From assembly GCA_027972325.1 (NCBI GenBank), contig JAPMOS010000001.1, forward strand, positions 1,405,821 through 1,469,820: a stretch of 64,000 nucleotides of DNA, written 5' to 3'. The translations under genes were made by a program, and so were the position numbers. Source of the DNA: Paratrimastix pyriformis. Taxonomy: Eukaryota; Preaxostyla; Paratrimastigidae. Shown piece after piece: positions 38,027 to 50,234 of this stretch. Numbering within the stretch: the first letter of the stretch is position 1; each line of letters opens with the position of its first letter. A model generated the notes under the pieces. It had not been told where the DNA came from. It saw nothing but the letters and a program-made list of their open reading frames with translations, and searched no databases.

Positions 38027-41000
38027 ATGTTTTTCATTTTAATTTTACTCTCGCTCCTTCAGGGGTCCTTTCAAAAGACGATTTATGTGTCCCACCAACT
38101 CGGTACTGATTCAGAATCGTGTGGATCACCCGGAAATCCATGTAAGGTCTCACATTTTGTCGAATCGATTTGTTTCATTTTCGGGTGACGTCAGTCGATT
38201 CCTTTTGCATTTGGGTTGGCCGCACATGACCAAGAAACCATAGTGCAGTTGTTCAATGGTCTGCAAACATTGTCTCCTTCACGGTCACACTCACGCGCAC
38301 CCAGAAACCTTCGCGGGTGATGGTGTCGCAATCGCTGCCGGACAGAGGATTATGGTTGATTCCGCGGGAGGAGCTGTTATTGATTGTCTTGGAGCCAGTA
38401 CAAATGCTTTCAGCCTGATGAACAGTAATATCACCATCCGAAATATCATCATTCAAAATTGTTGTCTGTTTGCCCCTTCTGGATTCGCGTTGTTTTCATT
38501 CTTCCGACATGCCAGCTCTTTCTGCCATTTTTTCGAGCGATTCCGACCTTGTGCTGGTCAATGTCACCATCCGCCGGTGCACCTCGCAGGACAACGGGGG
38601 CGCGCTCATGGTCGGCTACGCCAGCTACGACACCAACCCCCGGCTGGAGGTGCGCGACTGCCAGTTCTCCGACAACCGGGCCGTGCGCGGTGGGGCGCTA
38701 GCCATCGACGCGGGCCTGGCCAACATCACTGGGTCCCGGTTCCTCCGCAATGTGGCCCTGGACGGGGGCGGGGCCATCGTGCTCCAGGACCGGGCCCGCC
38801 TTGCCATGGCGGGCTGCTGGCTCGAGTCGAACAGCGCCTCAGATTTGGTCCGAATGCCTCCTCACCCAGGCGCATGGTACGGCCCTGCCGCTCCTACACA
38901 CACACGACACAGGACACTCATCCGCACATCCGTCCCTCCGCGCCCATCCACGATGGTGCTGGCACGTTGCCGGTGATCTGCGCTTGGTACGGCCACAGGG
39001 CGGGGCTGTGGTGCTGTACACGGACCAGCCCCACGCGATCGCCGGCTCGGTGTTCCTGTCCAACCGGGCCCGCAACGGCGGCGGCATCGGGGGCCAGGAG
39101 CTGCGCAACGTGCGCCTGCTCGACCTGCGGGCCGAGGGCAACACGGCCGGCTCGTTCGGGGGGTTCCTCTACGCGAGCATCTCCACCAACCTCACCCTGG
39201 CCCGGGGCGCATTCCGCACCAACACGGCCACCACCTCGGGGGGCGCCGTCTCGATCAGCGACTCGTCCGACCTCACCGTCGGGGCCGACGACGGCCCCAC
39301 CGTCTTCGCCAATAACTTCAGCCCCGGTCCGCCCGGCGCGGGAGCGGGCGGAGTGGACGGGGGTGGATGGGGGGAAGGGAATGAGAGGATGGGAATTGGG
39401 GGATAGGGTGCAGGGGAATGGGCGGGAGGGGATCCAACCCAGCGACCCAGCTGACTGTCGGCCATGGGAACTGCGGGTGGGCGGCCCGCGCAGGGTCCGG
39501 GGGCGTCTTCAACCTGCGCCACCTGGAGGGCGCCCACTTCGTCAACTGCCTGATGCAGTCCAACGGGGCCGTCATGTACGCCGGGGCGGTCAACATCGAG
39601 TTCGGCTGGGCCGTGGCCATGCGCCGGTGCCGCTTCGCGGACAACGTCTGCGAAGGCTTCGGGGGCGCCCTGCGGAGCGTCACCATGACCGGCTTCCGGG
39701 CCGAGGAGACCCGCTGGGAGGCCAACCTGGTCATGCTCGACGGGGGCGCCATCTTCCTGGGCCAGAGCTCCGACGTGGCCCTGATCAACTGCTCCTTCTG
39801 GTCCGCCCCCAGCCCAGCCGCCGCCACCCCCATCCTGCCACAGCGTGCGAGCGACCGCAGGCAACCTCTTGGCACCCGCCTTGTGGCACCCGCCTTGTGG
39901 CACCCGCCTTGTGGCACCCGCCTCGTGGCACCCGCCTCGTGGCACCCGCCTCGTGGCACCCGCCTTGTGGCACCCGCCTCGTGGCACCCGCCTCGTGGCA
40001 CCCGCCTCGTGGCACCCACCCCATGGCATCCACCCCATGGCATCCACCTCATGGTGGCAACCGCGCACCCGGGGGGAGCAGGAAGAACGAGGCCGACGAC
40101 TGCGGTGGGGGCGTCTATCTGGACAGCTGCACCCGGGGCCGCTTCGAGAACGTCACCTGGGACGAGAACCTCTCCGATTTCGACGGGGGCGCCCTGGCGG
40201 TGGGCCGGGGCTCGGACCTGGTGCTGGCCGGCAACCGGTTCGAGGGCAACACTGCCACGGGCAACGGGGGCGCCCTCTTCTTCGACTCGGCCCGGGAGGT
40301 GCTGGTCGAGGGGGCCACGGCAGCCCACAACGGGTGCGGGGGCCGGGGCGGGGTGCTCTTCTTCCACATGGCCCGCAACATGACCCTGCGCGGCTGCAGC
40401 CTGCTCGACAACCTGGCCCTCTACGCGGGCGGGGCCCTGGGGGGCATCCGCAGCACCGACCAGCTGACCGTGGCCGGCTCGGAGCTGACCAACGGGGCCG
40501 GGGTCGAGGGCGGCTCCCTCTCGGTGGACCTGCTCGACGAGCTCCGCCTCGCCGCTTCCACATTCGGCCCCTCCTACTCGGGCTGCGTCCAGGCGGTCCA
40601 CGTACGGTCCCTCTCGCCCCACCACCACCACCACCACCACCACCACCACCACCACCACCACCACCACCACCACCACCACCACCACCACCACCACCACCAC
40701 CACCACCACCACCACCACCACCACCACCACCACCACCACCACCACCACCACCACCACCACCACCACCACCACCACCACCACCACCACCACCACCACCACC
40801 ACCACCACCACCACCACCACCACCACCACCACCACCACCACCACCACCACCACCACCACCACCACCACCACCACCACCACCACCACCACCACCACCACCA
40901 CCACCACCACCACCACCACCACCACCACCACCACCACCACCACCACCACCACCACCACCACCACCACCACCACCACCACCACCACCACCACCACCACCAC

Positions 41001-42486
41001 CACCACCACCACCACCACCACCACCACCACCACCACCACCACCACCACCACCACCACCACCACCACCACCACCACCACCACCACCACCACCACCACCACC
41101 ACCACCACCACCACCACCACCACCACCACCACCACCACCACCACCACCACCACCACCACCACCACCACCACCACCACCACCACCACCACCACCACCACCA
41201 CCACCACCACCACCACCACCACCACCACCACCACCACCACCACCACCACCACCACCACCACCACCACCACCACCACCACCACCACCACCACCACCCCGCC
41301 ACCACCCCCGCCGCCCCCCCGCCGCCCCTGCCCCCGCCGCCCCTGCCCCCGCCGCCCCTGCCCCCGCCGCCCCTGCCCCCGCCGCCCCTGCCCCCGCCCA
41401 CCTTTTGGTCCTCTGGCCTCATCCCGCGGACTGCCGTCCGGCTTCTGGCGGGGCTGCGGGGCAGGTCGCTAACGGTGACCGACTGCCAGTTCACGGGGTC
41501 GCAGGCCCTGCAACAGGGCGGGGCCATCGCGGTCAGCACCTGCGCCACGATGCACCTTGCAAACAGCTCCTTCACCGCCAACCTGGCCGTCAGCTCCAAC
41601 GGTCAGCCCCTGTTTCCATCCACCCCCCCCCCCCCCCCACACACACACACTGCCCGGCCCCTGCCCCTGTGCCCCTGCCCTGCTTGTTTTATGTGCCCAG
41701 AGCCGCTCCGCTTGCTGATGATGACGGTCCTCTCCGCCCTTGGTGTGATGTGGTGGTGTGATGTGGTGGCGTGGCGTGGCGTGGCGTGGCGTGGCGTGGC
41801 GTGGCGTGGCGTGGCGTGGCGTGGCGTGGCGTGGCGTGGCGTGGCGTGGCGTGGCGTGGCGTGGCGTGGCGTGGCGTGGCGTGGCGTGGCGTGGCGTGGC
41901 GTGGCGTGGCGGGGGCGCGGGGTTGCAGGGGGCGCCGTCTCGGTGCTCTCGCTGGCCAACGGGACGGTCGCCGGCTGCCTGTTCGCCGCCAACCAGGCCG
42001 ACCGGGGGGCGGGCGGGGCCCTATCCATCTCCGGGGCCCCGACGCGGGCGACGAGGGGGCCCTCTTCGCCATGATCGACTCGGCCTTCGTCTCCAACTGG
42101 GCAGGTCCGCGCCCGGCCGCGGCCAGGGGGTGGGGAAGGCGGGCAGGGAGGGCAGGCAGGGGATGCCATGAAGCGATGGTGCCGGGGAAGCATTCGGGCC
42201 GCTGGGGTGCTCACTGCCGGCCGGGCGGTGATCCGGGCGGATGGGGTTGGGGCCCCGCAGGCATGTCGAGCGGCTCGGTGGACGGGGGCGGGGCCCTCTT
42301 CCTGACCAACAGCCAGGCCCTCGTCCGCCGGTGCGCCTTCCAGGACAACCGGGCCTCGCGGGGCGAGGGCGGGGCCCTGCGCTTCCTGCGGATGGGCGAC
42401 GTGCAGGTCGAGGATTCCTTCTTCGCAGACAACGTGGGCGGCACCGGTCCGCCACCCCACGGCCCCCGCACACGTCCCGCTGCCCC

Positions 42487-42535
<49 letters not shown>

Positions 42536-45500
42536 CTGCCAACCAATGTCAGCCCGTGATGTCCATGCCAATGTCCATGCCAATGTCCATGTCAATGTCC
42601 ATGTCAATGTCCATGCCAACGTCCATGCCAACGTCCATGCCAATCATTGTCAATATCCATGCCTTCCGTGGCAATGCGCCCACCCATGCTGCCCCCATCC
42701 ATGGTCATGCCGTGCAGGGGGGGCCCTCTCGGCCAATGTCGAGTCGCGCTCGCCGGCCTGGCTGCGGGTGGCGGGCTCGGTGTTCGAGGGCAACCAGGCC
42801 GAGAGCGACGGGGGCGCCCTCTCGGCCACCGGGCTGGCCGGGGTGCACATCGCCCACACCGCCATGACCGCCAACCGGGCCCTCTACGGGGCCGGCTGCC
42901 AGTCCGTACCCACCCCATCCACCCCCTATGCATGCCAGGCCCACCCCCGGCCCTCCCGCCGGCAGCTGCTCGCCTTGCCTCCTCCCACTCACCGCTTCCT
43001 CCCGCGGCGGGACGCCCCGGGGGAGCAGCCTGGTGGAGGTGGAGGGCCCGGTGAACCTGACCGGCTGCACCCTCGCCCGGAACACGGCCTCCGACGAGGG
43101 CGGGGCCATCTACTACAAGGCGGGCGGGGGCGGCCTCTTCATGGCCGGCTGCGCGCTGACGGGCAACCGGTGCGGCGCCTACTACCAGTCGGCCGAGGGG
43201 GGCGCCGTCCGTCCCTCCACCCGCCCGCCCTCCCCGCCGGCCTCACCCAGCGACCGCCCCTGCCGCGCATCCGCACACCATCTGCATCGTCGGCTCACCT
43301 CGTTGCTGGGCGGTGTGTGCGGGGGGCGGGGTGGGGGGCCGCAGCTGGTCATGGCCGGGTCGGGCGGCCTCTCGGTCATCGCCGACAGCACCTTCACGGG
43401 CAACGTGGGCTTCCAGGACGGGGCCGCCATCTTGGGGCGGGGCGTGGCCCTGGTCGTCCGCAACTGCACCATCGCCCAGAACACGGGCGGCGCTGTCAAG
43501 GTGACCGGTCCGCGCCCCATCCCATCCCCTCCCCTCCCCTCCCCTCTCCTCCCCCCAGGCGACCAGCGGCATGCGTGATCCCCCTGTGCCCCCGGGTCCC
43601 GTGCTGGTGGCGCAGCGAACGGCGGGGTGGGCAGCTCGCTGCGGCTGGACGGGTGCCGGCTGCGGGACAACTGGCGCAAGGACTGGTACGACCTGGGCGA
43701 CTACTCCAACGTCTACTGCGCCCAGTCAAGCACCGTCCGTGCTCCCCCCGGCCCCGGCCCCCGGCCCCGGCCCACGCCCCGGCCCACGCCCCGGCCCACG
43801 CCCCGGCCCACGCCCCGGCCCACGCCCCGGCCCACGCCCCGGCCCACGCCCCGGCCCACGCCCCGTGGCCCGAGTTGCTTGGTTTGGTGGTGCCGGGCGG
43901 GGCTCGCAGAGGCTTCATCTTGGCCGTTGTTGGGGCTGCTTGCAACCCCTGCCGGCTCGGCTGGGGGGCTGCTGGGGGTGGTGGCTGGTGCCCCGGGGGC
44001 AGCTGACCATCGAGGGCGCCTCCACCCTGCAGGGCAACAGCTCCGCTGACACGGGCGTGCCGTGGGTCTTCTGCGAGCCCGGCTGCGCCTCCGCCAGCTG
44101 CGGTCCGCCCTGCCACCGCCCAGCCTCACCGCCCTGCCACCCGCCTTCGCTCCGCAACGCTCATGCCGTCTCGTCCCCCCGGATGGCCTGTGACCCGACC
44201 CGCAGGCCTGCCCCCGGCCCGGGCCCTCTCGCTGGAGAACGGACCCACCTTCGCCGGGTCGCGGGCCATCCTGAAGATCCGCTACGCGGACCTCATCGCC
44301 TTCGCGCCCACCTGCCGCTTCTTCAGCGACGCCCCGCCCGTCAACGGGACGCCCCCCTACGCCGACGCGACCGCCACCCCCATCACGGACTCCCTCCTGA
44401 CCTGCCCCATGCCCACCATGGACGGTCCGCCGCGCCCCCGCCAACACCGCCCCGCCCGGGTCTCCGTCCGGGTTGGGATGATGATCATGGCCACCGGTGC
44501 CACCGCACCCGCACCCGCACCGCCACCGCGCCAGGGCTCCGCTTCCGGATCTGCGTGGCCCCGGACGCGAACACCTTCCCGGCCGACTGCGGGTCGGTGG
44601 TGCTGCAGCTGGTCTCGCCCGTGGCCGTGCTGGTGCCCGTGGGCTGCCTCGTGCTGGCCGTGGCCGTGGGGGTGGCCGTCTGCTGCTGCATGTGGCGCCG
44701 CTACCGGCGGCTGCACCACCGCTACCTGGACGAGGTCAAGGCCATCGCCGAGAGCGTCACCAGCGTCAACCTGGCCGGCCTGCAGATCATCGAGGCCCGC
44801 CCCCCCCTGCCCCCGCCCCCTCGTCACGCCCCACCTTTCGCATGGCTCATGATTGAAGTGAAGTGCATGCACATCCCGGTCAGCATTATCGCCTTCGTCG
44901 TCCACTCACCGTTGCGGCGGGTGCACCGCTCGGCATCATGCGCAGCGGGTGGGCCGGGGCGCGGCGGGCGAGGTCTTCCGGGGTCGGCTCCACGGGACCG
45001 ACGTCGCCGTCAAGTGCTGCTTCCCCACCATGGCAGACTCGGAGGCGGCCCTCTCCCTGGAGAAGGAGGTCGAAATCCTTCGGTCCGCCGCCCCCTGCCC
45101 CGCCCCCTTGCCCCATCCGGCTCGGTCCGGGAAACCGAGCCACCAGGGCCCGTAAAAAGGGAACCAATGTGAGAAAAGCACACTCCTTTCAGAGAGAAAA
45201 GCGCACTCCTTTCAGAGGGAAAAGCACACTCCTTTCAGAGGGAAAAGCACACTCCTTTCAGAGGGAAAAGCACACTCGAGAAACTCGCGCTGATCTTCGC
45301 TTTCGCGGCTTGACTGGTGCGGTGGGGGCGGCGGGCATGCGGGATGTGTGTGTGTGTGGGGGGGGGGGGGGGGGGGGGGGGGGGCAGCTCGCTGCGGCAC
45401 CCGCACATTTGCCTGTTCATCGGGGCCTCGACGACCATGCCCCGGGTGATCGTCACCGAGTACATGCCCAACGGCTCCCTCTGGCACTACCTCGCCGACC

Positions 45501-46617
45501 CTGCCCACAAGCTCACGTCCGCCCCGCCCGGCCCTGGCACCTTCCTCGCCCCTCCAACCAGCGGCGGCAGCAGCGGCGGCAAGCGATGGCGACGGCGCGG
45601 CGAGCCACGGACTCACGTTGCTGTACTGCCGTCTTGGGCGGGCTGGGGGTGGGCAGCTGGGCGGACAAGATGCGCATGGCCCTGGACACGGCCCGCGGGA
45701 TGAACTACATCCACACCCTCAGCCCCGCCATCGTCCATCGGGTCTGCCCCGCCCAGTCGGCGGCCTTCGGCGGCTCATTCCTTTCGCTGGTCTTTTGCTT
45801 CTAGGATCTGAAATCGCCCAACGTGCTGGTCCGTGCCCTCGGCTTGCCCGCCCGGCTCCCCCGAGCAGCCGGCTGACGTCGTGTGGGTTTTGGGGGCGGG
45901 ACCGGGCTCGCGCAGGTGGCCGCCGACCTAACCTGCAAGGTGGCCGACTTTGGGCTGAGCAAGCTCATCGGCGACCAGACCACCGCCGTCATCTATGGCA
46001 CCCCCGGTCTGGACCCAGACGTCACCCCGCACGTTTCATACACGCGCTCCCCCAGCTTGGTGCAGCCCCGAGGTGCTCGCGAAGGAGCCCTGCACCATGT
46101 ACTCGGACAGCTGGAGCTACGGCGTGGTCCTGTGGTCTGCATCTGGACTATTTCTTGTGTGTGTGTGTGTGTGTGTGTGAGCCACCACGGGCGGCTGGTT
46201 GGGATGATGCCCGCCTTTCCCAATTCACCCTCTTTTTTAGGGAGCTCGCCACAAGGTTGCATCCGTTCGAAGGGATGCACCCTATGAAGATTCGGTTTGA
46301 AGTGTTGCATCACGGCCTGAGGCTTCCAGTCTGCGCCATCCACACTTTTGTTCTCAAGATGTTTGCCGCCGAAGATCCCAGGACCACGAGAATGCCCGGA
46401 GGTGTTTCGACGTCTCATGGCACAATGCTGGCGACTTAATCCGGTGGAGAGGCCACTTTTTCATGAGATCATCAGCATTCTCCAGCGTGCGCTCGACGAG
46501 CTCCATGAGCAGGAGGTCTGTCTTTCAAGCCAAACTCGCTTGACCTTCACACTGCAAAAGCAGAGCCATGCAGACGAGGATCTTCGCTCGCCTCTTTTAC
46601 AAGCTGCCTTCCGATAA
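38027..46617 (+). CDS. Giant beta-helix receptor-like kinase, intact TKL kinase domain
   Basis: The ATG at 38027 gives a signal peptide ([16 protein letters not shown]) and a cap ([20 protein letters not shown]) paralogous to the start of its divergent neighbour. About 38.5-44.4 kb encode beta-helix repeats with GGA[IVL] and FxxN motifs ([35 protein letters not shown]). A transmembrane helix ([20 protein letters not shown], ~44.65 kb) is followed by a kinase: Gly loop [13 protein letters not shown], Lys in VAVKCC, Glu in [16 protein letters not shown] split by an intron, VADFGLSKL (DFG at 45946-45954), [22 protein letters not shown], and a C-lobe ending at 46617. All catalytic motifs are present, so it should be active, probably Ser/Thr-specific. 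About twenty introns have GTCCGCC, GTCTGCC or GTCCGTG donors, several with large repeat arrays. Confidence 0.83.
39885..40050. repeat. 14-bp GGCACCCGCCTCGT minisatellite in a kinase intron
   Basis: Ten or more copies, mixing CTTGT and CTCGT variants, then drifting to CATGG-containing units. Confidence 0.8.
40619..41294. repeat. ~675-bp pure ACC trinucleotide array in a kinase intron
   Basis: About 225 uninterrupted copies of ACC (GGT on the other strand) inside the intron after the exon ending near CAGGCGGTCCACGTACG. I see no interruption. It produces artificial poly-His, poly-Pro and poly-Trp frames. Confidence 0.95.
41766..41912. repeat. GTGGC pentamer array in a kinase intron
   Basis: About twenty-nine perfect copies of a 5-bp unit in the intron directly after the ACC-bearing one. 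Confidence 0.9.
42487..42660. repeat. CCCATG hexamers and ATGTCCATGCCA units in a kinase intron
   Basis: Two adjacent related arrays: CCCATG (42487-42540), then 12-18-bp ATGTCCATGCCAATGTCC units (42559-42650). Confidence 0.8.
43763..43866. repeat. 12-bp CGGCCCACGCCC minisatellite in a kinase intron
   Basis: Eight or nine near-perfect copies. Confidence 0.85.
45172..45280. repeat. 24-bp AT-rich repeat with acceptor-like core in a kinase intron
   Basis: Four to five tandem copies of a unit containing GAAAAGCACACTCCTTTCAG. The base composition is quite unlike the surrounding intron. Each copy ends in CTCCTTTCAG, a good 3' splice-site look-alike, between the exon carrying the invariant Lys and the next kinase exon. 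Confidence 0.85.
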
Positions 46618-46858
46618 AAACTCGAGTTTTAATAACATGAGCGTTAACAGTTTCACCGTTGTATACGGTACAGTTTGCGTGAACCCAAGGAACGGACCCA
46701 CCCCCCCTGAGAAATTTTAACAGAACAACAAATGGACAGGGGGGTATGCGCCTTCTTTTTTCGCAAAAGGACGTTTATGCGACCAGGGCCGAGGCAGTCG
46801 AGGATTGGCTAGAGTGGAGCGTGGTGAGATCTGGGGGCGCTACAGGACGATGTACAGA
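46618..46858. other. Convergent 3' flanks; no gene seen
   Basis: Between the kinase stop and the RPS13 stop. It holds 3' untranslated sequence only, as far as I can see. Confidence 0.4.
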
Positions 46859-47398
46859 CTACTTCCAGGTAGGGGCCAGCTTGCCGCAGCGCTTGTAGTA
46901 GCGGGCGAGTCTGTGAATGCGAGACTCCATAAGAATGAGACGGTACTTGGAGTCCTTGTCCTTGCGGTTGTGCTCCAGGTGCTTGCGGATGGCGACGGCC
47001 TTCTTAATCAGGCAATAGATATCCTCGGGAACCTCGGGAGCCATGCCTTTAGAAGGGAGGACGAGCTCAGATGCTAGGTGGGTGGTCGGATCAGACCGTT
47101 CACCTTCAGGATACGAACGATCTTGCTGCCAGTAACGTTCTTAACCTGAGCGATACCGTGGCAATCGCGGAGGAAGACACCGATCTGAGAGGGCATGAGA
47201 CCCTTCTTGGCGAGCTTCACCACCTGCTCAGAAACATCGCGGGCAGAGAGCTTGAGCCAGGCGGGAGTGGAACGGCGATAAGGGAGGGCCGAAGAAGCCA
47301 TACCCTTGCTATTGACGATAAAATCAGGTCGCGGAGGGGTCAGCTACAAATGTCAGAGCATGGAAAGAAACAGACCCAGGAGTGTGCATACGCCCCAT
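46859..47398 (-). CDS. RPS13: 40S ribosomal protein S13 (uS15)
   Basis: Three exons give a full-length uS15. Exon 1 (from ATG 47398) is MGRMHTPG, as in most eukaryotes. Intron 47309-47375 (donor GTCTGTTT, acceptor CAATAG) leads to [19 protein letters not shown]. The conserved core [20 protein letters not shown] follows, and intron 47049-47098 (donor GTCTGATC, acceptor TCTAAAG) leads to [20 protein letters not shown], then [18 protein letters not shown] and [20 protein letters not shown]. It ends at WK, about a dozen residues shorter than the human protein. This is an essential small-subunit protein binding 18S rRNA helix 22. Because the protein is so conserved, its introns are the most secure evidence for the GTCTGT/GTCTGA donors and for an AAG acceptor. 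Confidence 0.97.
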
Positions 47399-47624
47399 TT
47401 TGCTGTGGTGATGCTAAACCATAAAACAAAATAGAGAATTGATGAGATTTAGTCCCAAAAACGGAATCGAGAGAACAAGGGGCGCAAGGTCGGACCTAAA
47501 AAAAGCGCTACGAAAGGGAGTATCACCCCTTTTCTAAACCCAATCCCGGGGCCTACAAAGTTTTCCAAGCTCGGCACCATCGAGTCTGTTGAGCTTGTAT
47601 TTTCATTCACATGCCCCCAGTTTT
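47399..47624. promoter_or_regulatory. Divergent RPS13/RTCA promoter region
   Basis: 226 bp, A/T-richer than the genes, between the RPS13 and phosphate-cyclase start codons. It is the longest divergent spacer in the window. Presumed bidirectional promoter; no element identified. Confidence 0.45.
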
Positions 47625-49974
47625 ATGAACGAGGGCACACCTCAGCAACCAAGTGCGATCATTTCTCCAGAGAGCATCCCGGAAGCGACAGTGGAAATTG
47701 ATGGTTCCATCCTCGAAGGTGGTGGCCAGGTTCTTCGTAATACCTGCGCTCTGGCAGCCATTTTAGGGAAAAGGTTGCCACTCCCCTCAACTCAAACCGA
47801 TCATCCGACCCTTTCAGGATTCACATTGTCAAAATCCGTGGTGGGCGCCAAAAGGGGGGCTTGAAGGCGCAGCATATGACTGGAATTCAGCTAGTCTCTG
47901 AGCTTTGTGGAGGGTCGCTGGAAGGGGCCACCGTCTGTTCCACTGTCCGGCCTCGCTCCTCCACCCTCTTTCCTCAGATCGGGTCGACCGAGATCACGCT
48001 GGAGCCTCGGACGCTGCGTGGCGGGGCCTTTAAGGCCGACACGCAGACTGCAGGGTCTGCCCATTTGGCCCTGGCGCAGGCTGACGTGCCATCCCAGGGC
48101 CATCACGCTGCTCCTGCAGGCCGCCCTCCCAGTGATGCTCTTCGCCCCCACCGCGTGCCATGCGGTCCTCAAGGGCGGCTCCAATGGTCTCGGTTGCCCC
48201 TCCTCCCCAGCTTGCTCGCCCCATGTCCGGGGGCCGGGGGCACACGCTCACACCCCGGGGTCTAGTCTCCATGTCGCCCCAGATCGACTACATCCAGCTG
48301 GTGCTTGCCCCGACCCTCCTCCGGTTCGGCGTCCACTTCGAGCTCCGCCTCGAGCGGCGGTCCGCGACCCGCTCCCCCCCGCCCTTCCACTCCCATTGCC
48401 ACCCCCTCCCCGCTGGGTCGAGGCCCCCCGTCCTGACGCCCCCTGCTGGGTCTGGGTCTGGGTCTGGGTCTGGGTGGCGCGGCAGGGGCTTCTTCCCCCG
48501 CGGGGGCGGGGTGGTCGTGGTGGACACGGAGCCGCACGGGACCCTGAGCCCCATCGACCTGACCGCCCAGGGCGAGGTCAGCACCGGCGCCACTCCCCCC
48601 TTCCACCCCTCCCCCTTGTCGCTCGGCCCTGTGGAGCGGGAGGCCTTTCCAAGATCAGCATCACGGTGGCTGTTGCCGGTGTGTGTGCGTGTGCGTGTGT
48701 GTGTGTGTGGGGGTCGGGGCAGGTGACGAGCGTCCGGGGCTGTGTCTACGCTGCGGGTGGTGACCGGCCAGCTCAGGTCTGTCATCCTTTGCCCCGTTAC
48801 TGCCCAGTCGGGTTCCTCACGAGCGATGATCGCCTTTCCTTGTTGATCGCGCAGGCCATGCAACAGGCCGTCGACTCGGCTACCCGACGGGCCTACCAGC
48901 TCCTTGGCCCGCAGGTCGGCCCCACCACCCCCCCGTTCGGCAGCCTCATCCCCCGAGCGGCAGCCTCATCCCCACCCCTGATCGGCATCCCCTCGGGTCG
49001 GGTGTTGGGCGCCTGCGTGGGGTGTTCCTGTGCTGGGGGTGGGGCGAACAGGTGCAGGTGCAGATCGACAAGGTGCCGGTGGGCCCCGACCGGGCCTTCG
49101 GGCACGGGTGGGGGATGGTCCTCTACGCGAGCACGTCCACCGGGTGCATCATCGCCGGCGACGCCCTCGGCGAGGGCAGTCCGTCTTCCCGCCCGCCCTC
49201 GTGCCTGCGCCTCCGTGCCCTCCGTGCCCTCCGTGCCCTCCGTGCCCTCCGTGCCCTCCGTGCCCCATGCCCTCCGTGCCCTCCGTGCCCCATGCCCTCC
49301 GTGCCCCATGCCCCATGCCCTCCGTGCCCGTCACGCCCGTCCCGGCCGGGCGGTGGTTTGTTGGCAGAGATGACCGCCGAGCGGGCCGGGGCCCAGGCCA
49401 TCGAGAACATCAGCGCCGACCTGCGGGCCGGGGCCTGCCTCGACCAGTCCGCCCCCCGGGGTTGGGCCCCACGGGACACACTCCCCCCCCACCTGGCCAT
49501 GCCGCAGGTACGCCCAGGACCAGGTGATCATCTACATGGCCCTGGCCCGGGGCCGCTCCCGCATCCGGACGGGGCCCCTGACCCTCCACACCCAGACGGC
49601 GCTGCACTTCGCCCACCTGCTCACGGGGGTCCGCCCTCCGCCCGGGCATTCTGCCGGCTTGCGTGCCCTCTTGGCTCCCACAGGGGCTCACCACACCCAC
49701 ACGCCCGCACACCCGCACACGCCCGCACCTCCAGGCCCGATTTGAAATCGTCAACACAACCGACGGAGGGAGCCTCATCGAGTGCGACGGTCTGGGTTCC
49801 CGTCGGTGGTGGGGTTTGCTGTACAACCAAAGCACACGAAGAAGAAAGGAAAACCAAAATCGGCCGGGGGCGAGTCGAAGCAGAGCAACCACAAAGGGAC
49901 CGCAAAGGGAGACAGAGACAGGCACGGAAAAGCAGGCGGGGGATCCAGCGTCCCTGTCGATGCCCTCCCGTTGA
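47625..49974 (+). CDS. RTCA: RNA 3'-terminal phosphate cyclase
   Basis: Converts RNA 3'-phosphates to 2',3'-cyclic phosphates using ATP. From the ATG at 47625: [19 protein letters not shown] (family signature), [92 protein letters not shown] and [19 protein letters not shown], then [14 protein letters not shown]. All align with human RTCA in order. About eleven introns were placed; donors include GTTGCCAC, GTCCGGCC, GTCTGCCC, GTCTCGGT, GTCCGCGA, GTCAGCAC, GTCTGTCA, GTCGGCCC, GTCCGTCT, GTCCGCCC. One intron contains a GGGTCT repeat, another TCCGTGCCC units. The last conserved residues are IECDGLG near 49795; beyond that the C-terminus is uncertain (an unspliced read ends at 49974). Confidence 0.9.
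49200..49335. repeat. TCCGTGCCC nonamer array in an RTCA intron
   Basis: Alternating TCCGTGCCC and CCATGCCC units between the LGEG exon and the MTAERAG exon. Confidence 0.8.
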
Positions 49975-50234
49975 AATTTCTGCTCCACGCGCGGCGGCGG
50001 CGGGTTCGGGGTGCAGGAATCGGGTACCCTGGAGGACCCCCGGGCGTGTCCTCTCCTGCGAGCCCGGCTGCTGCTGCTGCTGTGGCGGCTCCGTCTGCTG
50101 CAGCGGCGGCGGCTTCGTCTGCTTCAGTGGCGACAACAGCGACAACTGCAGCCTCGACAAGGACGGGACAGCCCCTCGCTCGGTAGGGACGAGCCACTGC
50201 TGGCACTTGAAGGAGATCCGAAGCCCGAATTGGA

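Noticed and set aside
38256-42074. Plus-strand frame of ~1270 residues with a giant poly-His tract (and poly-Pro, poly-Trp and poly-Val frames on both strands)
   Set aside because: These are readings through the intronic ACC array and neighbouring introns; conserved beta-helix exons on either side join only if the array is removed.
45172-45280. CRISPR-like short direct repeats
   Set aside because: Copies are directly tandem with no unique spacers, lie in a eukaryotic intron and have no cas genes nearby.
44863-45804. Plus-strand frame running through the kinase N-lobe with repeated lysines
   Set aside because: It is an intron read-through across the 24-bp repeat; the kinase exons [13 protein letters not shown] and [13 protein letters not shown] lie on either side.
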